A DNA stretch of 64,000 bases from JALSHZ01 sp964614535 (GTDB lineage: Bacteria > Pseudomonadota > Gammaproteobacteria > UWMA-0217): positions 1 through 64,000 of the forward strand of contig CAZTOZ010000022.1 of NCBI GenBank assembly GCA_964614535.1, read 5' to 3'. The notes below the pieces were generated by a model. It was not told the DNA's origin and made no database searches. It saw only the letters and a program-made list of their open reading frames with translations. The number at the start of each line of letters is the position of its first letter. The stretch's first letter is position 1. Below, piece after piece: positions 55,769 to 64,000 of the stretch. The translations under genes and the position numbers were made by a program.

Positions 55769-55844
55769 TGGTGGGTGCTGAGAGGCTCGAACTCCCGACC
55801 CCCTCCTTGTAAGGGAGGTGCTCTACCAACTGAGCTAAGCACCC
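55769..55844 (-). tRNA. tRNA-Val (TAC)
   Basis: The 76-base cloverleaf has acceptor GGGTGCT/AGCACCC, anticodon TAC in CTTACAA, and an encoded CCA. It lies between hupB and tRNA-Asp on the same strand. Confidence 0.97.
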
Positions 55845-55888
55845 GCGCCGGGGAGAGGATATTCGACCCTCCCCCCTCAACGAGCGCG

Positions 55889-56161
55889 CTAGTTTACGGC
55901 ATCTTTCAGCGCTTTGCCAGCCTTGAATGAAGGAATCTTGCTGGCCTTGATCTGGATTGTCTCACCGGTACGCGGATTGCGGCCAGTGCGTGCTTCGCGG
56001 GTCTTGACCTGGAAGGAGCCGAAACCCACCAGCGTGATCTGATCACCGGCCTTGAGTGTATCAGTAACGACGTCGATCATCGCGTCTACCGCCTTTGCCG
56101 CGTCTGCCTTGGTGAAATCGGCCGCTTTCGCGATAGCGTCTACAAATTCTGATTTGTTCAT
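55889..56161 (-). CDS. hupB: DNA-binding protein HU-beta
   Basis: HU is a small nucleoid protein that bends and compacts DNA. The 90-residue protein has MNKSEFVDAIAKAADFTKADA, LVGFGSFQVKTREARTGRNPRTGE with the DNA-gripping beta arm and the RNPRTG tip, and PSFKAGKALKDAVN. It follows lon, as is usual, but has its own strong promoter at 56319-56348, overlaid by a perfect palindrome. ATG 56161 is right; the frame beyond is a leader. Confidence 0.97.
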   Translation of the reverse strand: MNKSEFVDAIAKAADFTKADAAKAVDAMIDVVTDTLKAGDQITLVGFGSFQVKTREARTGRNPRTGETIQIKASKIPSFKAGKALKDAVN

Positions 56162-56306
56162 GGGTGTCCCTAACGTGTTGATCAAATATCTGCCCACAAC
56201 CGGTGTCGGAAACGGTGACACCCGGTGGCGAAAATACTTGCCTTGGTTGATTTTGAAGGACGCCTTCGATTCAAGGTGCATCCTCCTGAGAGGTCGCGAC
56301 CGATGC

Positions 56307-56340
56307 CGCGAAGCGCGATTTATAACAATCGCGCTTCGCG
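56307..56340. promoter_or_regulatory. hupB: Perfect palindrome over the hupB promoter
   Basis: CGCGAAGCGCGATT (56307-56320) and AATCGCGCTTCGCG (56327-56340) are perfect 14-bp arms around TATAAC. It covers the -10 and the spacer of the hupB promoter. Confidence 0.7.
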
Positions 56341-56348
56341 ACTGTCAA
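56319..56348 (-). promoter_or_regulatory. hupB: Sigma-70 promoter for hupB
   Basis: Read leftward, TTGACA (56348-56343) is followed after 18 bases by TATAAA (56324-56319); TTATAA at spacing 17 is the alternative. Both hexamers are close to consensus. Confidence 0.75.
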
Positions 56349-56418
56349 CGTGTTCACAAAATTATTACAGTGAAAACGCACCCTCCCGCCGCCATTCAAA
56401 CGGTTACGGGAGGTTGTT

Positions 56419-58836
<2,418 letters not shown>

Positions 58837-58944
58837 AGATATCTGGTCCGGACGGGAACGCTCCCCGTCAGTTTGGTTATAGCAATGCCACCGGGGCCGT
58901 CGCCATTCGTTGGCACGGCAGAGCCTGCGGTAATCACTATCGGT

Positions 58945-58973
58945 ATATGGGGCCGCGAGGGGGCGGCTTCAAC
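58945..58973 (-). promoter_or_regulatory. lon: Sigma-32 (heat-shock) promoter for lon
   Basis: Read leftward, GTTGAAG (58973-58967) is followed after 14 bases by CCCCATAT (58952-58945). This fits the sigma-32 pattern CTTGAAA-N13-15-CCCCATNT. It lies 108 bases before the lon start. Confidence 0.72.
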
Positions 58974-59005
58974 CCCTCGCAACCCGGATTCCGCCAACGG
59001 AAGGC

Positions 59006-60277
59006 TCAGTCACCCACCGCCGTCTTGAGGTCGCCGCCCTCATAGATGAGGTACGGCTGGGCATCACCGTTGATGACGGCCTCGTCGATGACGATCTTGG
59101 TGACGTCTTCATTGGAAGGAAGGTCGTACATGGTATCGAGCAGCACCGATTCGAGAATCGTGCGCAACCCCCTGGCGCCGGTCTTCCGTTCCATTGCCCG
59201 GCGCGCCACCGCGTGCAGGGCGTCCTTGCGAAACTCCAGTTCGACGTTTTCCATCTCGAAGAGTTTCTGATACTGCTTGGTGATGGCATTCTTGGGCTTG
59301 GAGAGGATCTCGACCAGCGCATCCTCGTCCAGCTCGGTCAGCGTCGCCACCACCGGCAGGCGACCGACGAACTCGGGAATCAGGCCGTAACGAACGAGAT
59401 CGCCCGGCTCGACATCGACCAACAGATCACCGAGCGAACGCTCCTCGTCCTTGCCCTTGACCTCGGCCGAGAAGCCGATGCCGCTCTTCTCGGTCCGGTC
59501 ACGGACGACCTTGTCGAGACCGGCAAAAGCACCGCCGCAAATGAACAGGATGTTGGAGGTATCGACCTGCAGGAATTCCTGCTGCGGATGCTTGCGGCCA
59601 CCCTGGGGCGGTACCGAGGCAACGGTGCCTTCGATCAGCTTCAGCAGCGCCTGCTGCACGCCCTCGCCGGAGACGTCACGGGTGATCGACGGATTGTCCG
59701 ACTTGCGCGAGATCTTGTCGATCTCGTCGATGTAGACGATGCCCGTCTGGGCCTTCTCCACGTCGTAGTCGCATTTCTGCAACAATTTCTGAATGATGTT
59801 CTCGACATCCTCGCCGACGTAACCCGCTTCGGTCAGCGTGGTGGCATCGGCGATGGTGAACGGGACGTTGAGCAGCCGCGCCAACGTCTCGGCCAACAGG
59901 GTCTTGCCGGAGCCGGTGGGCCCAATCAGCAGGATGTTGCTCTTGGAGAGTTCGACGTCGTCGTTGTCGCTGCGGGACTCGAGGCGCTTGTAGTGGTTGT
60001 AAACCGCCACCGACAGCACCTTCTTCGCGCGCTCCTGCCCAATGACATATTCATCGAGTATGGCATTGATTTCCTTGGGTTTTGGAAGCGACGAATGCTC
60101 GGCTACCGTCTGCTCCTGCATCTCCTCGCGAATGATGTCGTTGCAGAGCTCGACACACTCGTCACAGATGAACACGGAGGGGCCGGCAATCAGCTTCTTC
60201 ACCTCGTGCTGACTCTTTCCGCAGAAGGAACAGTACAGCAGCTTGCCGTTGCCCTGATCGTCTTTCTTGTCACTCAT
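59006..60277 (-). CDS. clpX: ATP-dependent Clp protease ATPase subunit ClpX
   Basis: ClpX unfolds tagged proteins and feeds them to ClpP. The 423-residue protein starts with a zinc finger (C16, C19, C38, C41) and an AAA+ core with Walker A GPTGSGKTLLAE (about 122-133), VYIDEIDKI, and the pore-loop GYVGEDVEN. The end ILESVLLDTMYDLPS is typical. It starts 108 bases after the clpP stop; GTTGAT/ATCAAC (60294-60310) is a short inverted repeat just upstream. It is part of tig-clpP-clpX-lon. Confidence 0.97.
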   Translation of the reverse strand: MSDKKDDQGNGKLLYCSFCGKSQHEVKKLIAGPSVFICDECVELCNDIIREEMQEQTVAEHSSLPKPKEINAILDEYVIGQERAKKVLSVAVYNHYKRLESRSDNDDVELSKSNILLIGPTGSGKTLLAETLARLLNVPFTIADATTLTEAGYVGEDVENIIQKLLQKCDYDVEKAQTGIVYIDEIDKISRKSDNPSITRDVSGEGVQQALLKLIEGTVASVPPQGGRKHPQQEFLQVDTSNILFICGGAFAGLDKVVRDRTEKSGIGFSAEVKGKDEERSLGDLLVDVEPGDLVRYGLIPEFVGRLPVVATLTELDEDALVEILSKPKNAITKQYQKLFEMENVELEFRKDALHAVARRAMERKTGARGLRTILESVLLDTMYDLPSNEDVTKIVIDEAVINGDAQPYLIYEGGDLKTAVGD

Positions 60278-60385
60278 CTACAATGCCCTGCCAGTTGATT
60301 CTGGATCAACCTTGCCGCGTTTCGCCATAAGAATCAAGCCGATCCGCAGTGCGGATATTGTCTTTAGATCGTAGCGAGACCTGAT

Positions 60386-61033
60386 CTAATCTTTTTCCTC
60401 GGCAGAGCGGGAATCGAGCACGGTATCGATCAATCCGTAGTCGGCGGCTTCACTGGCGCTCATGAAGCGGTCGCGCTCGGTGTCTTCGTCGATCTTCTCG
60501 ACCGACTGCCCGGTATGGCGCGCCAGAATCTGGTTCAGTGTGGCCTTGACCTTGAGGATCTCACGGGCATGGATGTCGATATCCGTGGCCTGGCCCTGAA
60601 AACCACCGAGCGGCTGGTGGATCATCACCCGAGAGTGTGGCAGGCAGAAGCGCTTGCCGGCCGCGCCACCGGCCAGCAACACGGCCCCCATGCTGGCGGC
60701 CTGACCGATGCAGAGCGTGCTGACGTCGGGCTTGATGAACTGCATGGTGTCGTAGATGGCCATGCCGGCGGTGACGGAACCGCCCGGAGAGTTGATGTAG
60801 AGGTGAATGTCCTTGTCCGGATTCTCCGACTCGAGGAACAGCAGCTGTGCCACGATCAGATTGGCCATGTAGTCTTCGACCGGACCCACGGCGAACACGA
60901 CGCGCTCCTTGAGCAGCCGGGAATAGATGTCGTAGGAACGCTCGCCCCGCGAGGTCTGCTCCACGACCATCGGGATGAGGTTGAGCGCCTGGGTGTCCAG
61001 CGCGCCATGGTCGAACGGTGAATTCCGGCTCAT
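60386..61033 (-). CDS. clpP: ATP-dependent Clp protease proteolytic subunit ClpP
   Basis: ClpP is the serine-protease barrel used with ClpX. The 215-residue protein has LIPMVVEQTSRGERSYDIYSRLLKERVVF at the N-terminus, the nucleophile Ser in CIGQAASMGAVLLA, His in LPHSRVMIHQP, and a downstream Asp in EKIDEDTERDRFM. Length fits the family. It follows tig by 23 bases, so it probably shares its transcript. Confidence 0.97.
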   Translation of the reverse strand: MSRNSPFDHGALDTQALNLIPMVVEQTSRGERSYDIYSRLLKERVVFAVGPVEDYMANLIVAQLLFLESENPDKDIHLYINSPGGSVTAGMAIYDTMQFIKPDVSTLCIGQAASMGAVLLAGGAAGKRFCLPHSRVMIHQPLGGFQGQATDIDIHAREILKVKATLNQILARHTGQSVEKIDEDTERDRFMSASEAADYGLIDTVLDSRSAEEKD

Positions 61034-61056
61034 AGGTTTCTCCCTGAAGGTTCCGA

Positions 61057-62349
61057 TTACTTTCCTGGTTCCATTATATCTGCAAACGACGTTTTCTCGT
61101 CGGAGACCTTCGCATTATTGAGAACCCAGTCCACCACCTGGTCTTCGAGCACCATGGCTTCGAGCATGGCCATCTGCCCCGGATTGGAGCGGTAGTACTT
61201 CTTGACCTCGTCGGCGTCTTCATAGCTGGCGGCCAGCTCGTCCAGTTCGGCCTCGACCCGGTCCTTGTCGAGCTCGATCTCCCTGGCACGGATGATCTCA
61301 CCGACGATGAGGCCGAGCGCGACGCGCTTCCGCGCCTCCTCCTCGAACAGCTCGTCGGGGAACATCGATTCATTGGCGCCCTGGGCGCTGGCCATCGCCT
61401 GTTGCCGCATGCGACCGATCTCCTCGGCGACCAGCGCCTTGGGCACATCGATCTGGTGCAGCGCCAGCAATCCATCCATCACCTGCGCCTTGACCTTCGA
61501 CTTCAGCTTCGCCTTGAGTTCCCGCTGCATGTTCTCGCGGATATCCTCACGCAGCTTCTCGACACCGCCTTCCGTGATGCCGAAGGCCTCGAGAAAGGCA
61601 TCGTCCACCGCTGGCAGGCGTGGCTCGCGCACCTCTTTCACCTTCACCTCGAAGCGTGCTTCCTTGCCGGCCAGATCCTTGACGTGGTAGTCCTCGGGAA
61701 AGGTAACCTGAATCTCCTTCTCGTCCCCCGCCGAGAGGCCGACGAGTTGGTCCTCGAAATCGGAGATCATCCGCCCCTCGCCAATGACGACCGGCAGATC
61801 CTCGGCCTCGCCACCGTCGAAGGCCTCATCGCCAATATAGCCCTTGAAGTCGATGACGATCTCGTCGCCGCTCTGCGAGGCACGCTCCACCGCCTCCCAG
61901 GTCTGACGCTGCTTACGCAGGTTCTCGATCATCTTGTCGATGTCGCTCTCGGCAATCTCGGCATCGTAGCGGGTGATCTCGAGAGAGGAGACATCGGCCA
62001 CCTCGATCTCGGGGTAGACCTCGAACGTCGCCTTGTACTCCAGCGGTTCCCCCTGCTTGACGTTGATCGGCTCGATCGACGGCCCACCGGCCGGCTGCAG
62101 CTTCTCCTGCTCGACGGCCTCCTGGAAACTGCTCTGCAACACCTCGCTCAGCACCTCTTGATAGACGCTGGCGCCATATTGCTGCTTGACGATCTTCAGC
62201 GGAACCTTGCCCGGACGAAAGCCGTTGATTCGCACCCTGCCGCGCAGGGACTTCAGACGCGCATCGACCGCCTCGTCGACGCGCTCGGCAGGCACTTGCA
62301 CAGTCATCTGGCGTTCGATGCTGCTCGTGGATTCGACTGATACTTGCAT
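61057..62349 (-). CDS. tig: Trigger factor (ribosome-associated chaperone)
   Basis: Trigger factor folds nascent chains at the ribosome exit. The 430-residue protein has the ribosome-binding signature GFRPGKVPLKIVKQQYG in the N-domain, a FKBP-type domain in the middle (about 155-240, starting ASQSGDEIVIDFKGY), and the helical C-domain. An in-frame GTG at 62358 would add three residues; ATG 62349 is preferred. It opens the protease block and lies downstream of the four-tRNA cluster, from which it may be partly transcribed. Confidence 0.96.
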   Translation of the reverse strand: MQVSVESTSSIERQMTVQVPAERVDEAVDARLKSLRGRVRINGFRPGKVPLKIVKQQYGASVYQEVLSEVLQSSFQEAVEQEKLQPAGGPSIEPINVKQGEPLEYKATFEVYPEIEVADVSSLEITRYDAEIAESDIDKMIENLRKQRQTWEAVERASQSGDEIVIDFKGYIGDEAFDGGEAEDLPVVIGEGRMISDFEDQLVGLSAGDEKEIQVTFPEDYHVKDLAGKEARFEVKVKEVREPRLPAVDDAFLEAFGITEGGVEKLREDIRENMQRELKAKLKSKVKAQVMDGLLALHQIDVPKALVAEEIGRMRQQAMASAQGANESMFPDELFEEEARKRVALGLIVGEIIRAREIELDKDRVEAELDELAASYEDADEVKKYYRSNPGQMAMLEAMVLEDQVVDWVLNNAKVSDEKTSFADIMEPGK

Positions 62350-62416
62350 TTGTGTCACGACCTTTAGATTGCTTCGCTCGATGTTTCGTCCGGGAGGAGC
62401 GGGACTGAAAACGGGA

Positions 62417-62501
<85 letters not shown>

Positions 62502-62564
62502 ATAGCGAGATCCCCGCCGACGTCCGGCCGGGATGCTGTCATCAAAATATAGAAGGAAAGAAAA

Positions 62565-62641
62565 TGGGGTGGGTGATGGGACTTGAACCCACGACCACTG
62601 GAATCACAATCCAGGGCTCTACCACCTGAGCTACACCCACC
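62565..62641 (-). tRNA. tRNA-His (GTG)
   Basis: The gene has anticodon GTG in TTGTGAT, a C discriminator facing the extra G at -1 that marks tRNA-His, and an encoded CCA. Confidence 0.97.
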
Positions 62642-62705
62642 ATAATCCGGGAACAACAGCAGACAGCCTGTCGAGTCAGCGGTTGGCAAATCCAGCAGGC
62701 GCAAA

Positions 62706-62782
62706 TGGCACGCCCGGCAGGATTCGAACCTGCGACCCTCGGCTTAGAAGGCCGATGCTCTATCCAGCTGAGCTACGGGCGC
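62706..62782 (-). tRNA. tRNA-Arg (TCT)
   Basis: The 77-base cloverleaf has acceptor GCGCCCG pairing with CGGGCGT (one G-T pair), anticodon TCT in CTTCTAA, and an encoded CCA. It reads AGA/AGG codons. Confidence 0.97.
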
Positions 62783-62848
62783 ATGTGCTGGATCTGTCCA
62801 CTGCCCTTTCCTTACACCTGAGATGCACCAGCAGCCCGCTGGACCGGG

Positions 62849-62925
62849 TGGTCGGAGTGGAGGGATTCGAACCCCCGACCCTCTGCTCCCAAAGCAGATG
62901 CGCTACCAAGCTGCGCTACACTCCG
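62849..62925 (-). tRNA. tRNA-Pro (TGG)
   Basis: The 77-base cloverleaf has acceptor CGGAGTG/CACTCCG, anticodon TGG in TTTGGGA, and an encoded CCA. It is first in the Pro-Arg-His-Leu transcript. Confidence 0.97.
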
Positions 62926-62949
62926 CTACTGCATTTCAAGAGGGCGAGA

Positions 62950-62978
62950 ATGATACGCACCCCTTCCAGCGCAATCAA
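62950..62978 (-). promoter_or_regulatory. tRNA-cluster promoter with GC-rich discriminator
   Basis: Read leftward, TTGATT and TATCAT are 17 bases apart, followed by the GC-rich TCTCGCCC. A GC-rich discriminator is typical of stringently controlled stable-RNA promoters. It lies 24 bases before tRNA-Pro. Confidence 0.72.
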
Positions 62979-62996
62979 CCCGCCCCCTGAACTTTT

Positions 62997-63026
62997 TTGT
63001 TAAACGCCACCGCGCTGCTATATCAT
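62997..63026 (+). promoter_or_regulatory. folD: Possible promoter for folD
   Basis: TTGTTA (62997-63002) is followed by TATATC (spacing 16) or TATCAT (spacing 18), about 45 bases before the folD ATG. Confidence 0.4.
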
Positions 63027-63070
63027 CCCGCCCCGGGGAATATCCCCCTCGCCACCACGGGAATCCAGCC

Positions 63071-63934
63071 ATGACCGCAGCAATCATCGACGGCAAAGCC
63101 ATCGCCCAGCAGATCCGCGCCGAAATCAAGCAAACCGTTGCCCAGCAGGTGGCAAGCGGCCAGCGGCCACCGGGGCTGGCGGTGATCCTCGTGGGCAACA
63201 ACCCCGCCTCCGAAGTCTACGTCGGCCACAAGCGGCGCGCCTGCGAAGAAGTCGGCTTCCACTCCGAGGCGCACAACCTCGACGCCGACGTCTCCGAGGC
63301 GGAGCTTTTGGCGCTGATCGGGCGTCTCAACGACGACGAACGCATCGACGGCATCCTCGTACAGCTGCCACTGCCGGACCACATCGACACCGAAACCATC
63401 ATCGAGGCGATCCTGCCATCAAAGGACGTGGACGGATTCCATCCATATAATGTCGGCCGGCTGGCCGTGCGTCTGCCGCTGCTGCGCTCCTGCACCCCTT
63501 ACGGCGTCATTCACCTGCTCGACAGCGTGGGCGAAACCTACAAAGGGCGCAACGCCGTCATCGTCGGCGCCTCCAATATCGTCGGCCGACCGATGTCGCT
63601 GGAACTGCTGCTCGCCGGCGCCACCGTCACCGTCTGCCACCGCTTCACCAGTGATCTCGAAGCCCATGTGCGCCGTGCCGACATCCTCGTGGTCGCGGTC
63701 GGCAAGCCCGGCATCGTCGCCGGCGACTGGATCAAGCCGGGCGCCACCGTCATCGACGTCGGCATCAACCGCACCGACGACGGCAAGCTGGTGGGCGACG
63801 TCGATTTCGATAGCGCGCGGGAACGCGCCGCCTACATCACCCCAGTGCCCGGTGGCGTCGGGCCAATGACGGTCGCGATCCTGCTCAAGAACACTCTTTA
63901 CGCCGCCAGACTGCATCAGGAGCAACAAGGATGA
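63071..63934 (+). CDS. folD: Methylenetetrahydrofolate dehydrogenase/cyclohydrolase (FolD)
   Basis: FolD interconverts 5,10-methylene-, methenyl- and 10-formyl-tetrahydrofolate using NADP. The 287-residue protein has the family length, with VILVGNNPASEVYVGHKRRAC (catalytic Lys in the YVxxK motif), QLPLPDHID, PSKDVDGFHPYNVGRL, and GRNAVIVGASNIVGRPMSLELL for the cofactor. The end, TPVPGGVGPMTVAILLKNTL, is conserved. Its TGA overlaps the start of the next gene (ATGA). Confidence 0.97.
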   Translation: MTAAIIDGKAIAQQIRAEIKQTVAQQVASGQRPPGLAVILVGNNPASEVYVGHKRRACEEVGFHSEAHNLDADVSEAELLALIGRLNDDERIDGILVQLPLPDHIDTETIIEAILPSKDVDGFHPYNVGRLAVRLPLLRSCTPYGVIHLLDSVGETYKGRNAVIVGASNIVGRPMSLELLLAGATVTVCHRFTSDLEAHVRRADILVVAVGKPGIVAGDWIKPGATVIDVGINRTDDGKLVGDVDFDSARERAAYITPVPGGVGPMTVAILLKNTLYAARLHQEQQG

Positions 63935-64000
63935 GCCCGATTCCCGCCCCCCATGGCGGGACGCTGATCGACCTCTACCTGCAAGGCGAAGAACTGGAAC
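63931..64000 (+). CDS. N-terminal fragment, probable ATP sulfurylase (Sat)
   Basis: Only 23 codons are inside the window. They begin MSPIPAPHGGTLIDLYLQG. The PHGGTLIDL segment resembles the opening of bacterial ATP sulfurylase, which converts APS and PPi to ATP and sulfate. That would complete the AprBA pathway. The fragment is short, so the call is tentative. It starts inside the folD stop, suggesting coupled translation. Confidence 0.5.
   Translation, partial: MSPIPAPHGGTLIDLYLQGEELE

Noticed and set aside
60294..60310. GTTGAT/ATCAAC dyad before clpX as an Fnr box
   Set aside because: The spacer is five bases instead of four, and clpX is not a typical target; left as a note only.

Overview
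The window looks like a chromosome segment of a GC-rich, free-living gammaproteobacterium that oxidises sulfur compounds. Three things point there: the tig-clpP-clpX-lon-hupB-ppiD block next to a Pro-Arg-His-Leu tRNA cluster is the gammaproteobacterial order; gluQ, yheS, rep, yoaA-tsaB and yejABEF are typical of that class; and aprBA (dissimilatory APS reductase), together with a probable ATP sulfurylase start at the right edge, indicates the sulfite-to-sulfate branch of sulfur oxidation. No phage, transposase, plasmid function or CRISPR array was seen. Genes are dense, often overlap by 1-19 bases, and change strand every few kilobases.

Layout. 1-487: non-coding, with dispersed repeats. 488-3552 (+): bioA, a rhodanese protein and a UbiA-type prenyltransferase. 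3560-7258: divergent yheS and gluQ, whose start codons overlap, then a 5'-3' exonuclease. 7328-9284 (-): an APC transporter behind two small proteins, one cysteine-rich. 9486-13054: a hypothetical protein and a BFD-like ferredoxin (+) converge on aprBA (-). 13297-15593: membrane-anchored metalloprotease, bpt, secreted protein. 15694-17923 (-): a repeat-rich secreted protein with a peptidoglycan-binding end, and ampD. 17983-22075: rep, DUF2892, yrfG-like, phosphodiesterase, HMA-like. 22100-23788 (-): LTA-synthase-like sulfatase.

24411-31159 (+) is an acetate unit: DUF4212 small subunit, sodium/solute symporter, cNMP-CBS-DUF294 sensor, DnaQ-like exonuclease and acs, with an Anr/Fnr-like box before acs. 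Then come phosphofructokinase, carbonic anhydrase, an unknown gene, rhlE, a DUF188 protein and tpx. 36616-37560 is a Xre/RES toxin-antitoxin pair with a palindromic operator. 37591-43242 (-): mrcB, TPR lipoprotein, yoaA, tsaB. 43385-45744 (+): kinase/ATPase fusion and a secreted protein. 46048-52143 (-): yejABEF with a membrane-anchored binding protein and enlarged permeases. 52336-53552 (+): fabI and a DUF465 protein. 53674-62925 (-): ppiD, two tRNAs, hupB, lon, clpX, clpP, tig and four tRNAs. 63071-64000 (+): folD and a probable sat fragment.

Most genes are housekeeping. The parts worth most attention are the uncharacterised genes around aprBA, the altered yej transporter, the repeat-rich cell-envelope protein, a perfect palindrome over the hupB promoter, and a repeated intergenic element present at both 117-274 and 45902-46058. 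Family assignments come from reading the protein sequences; no database search was run.
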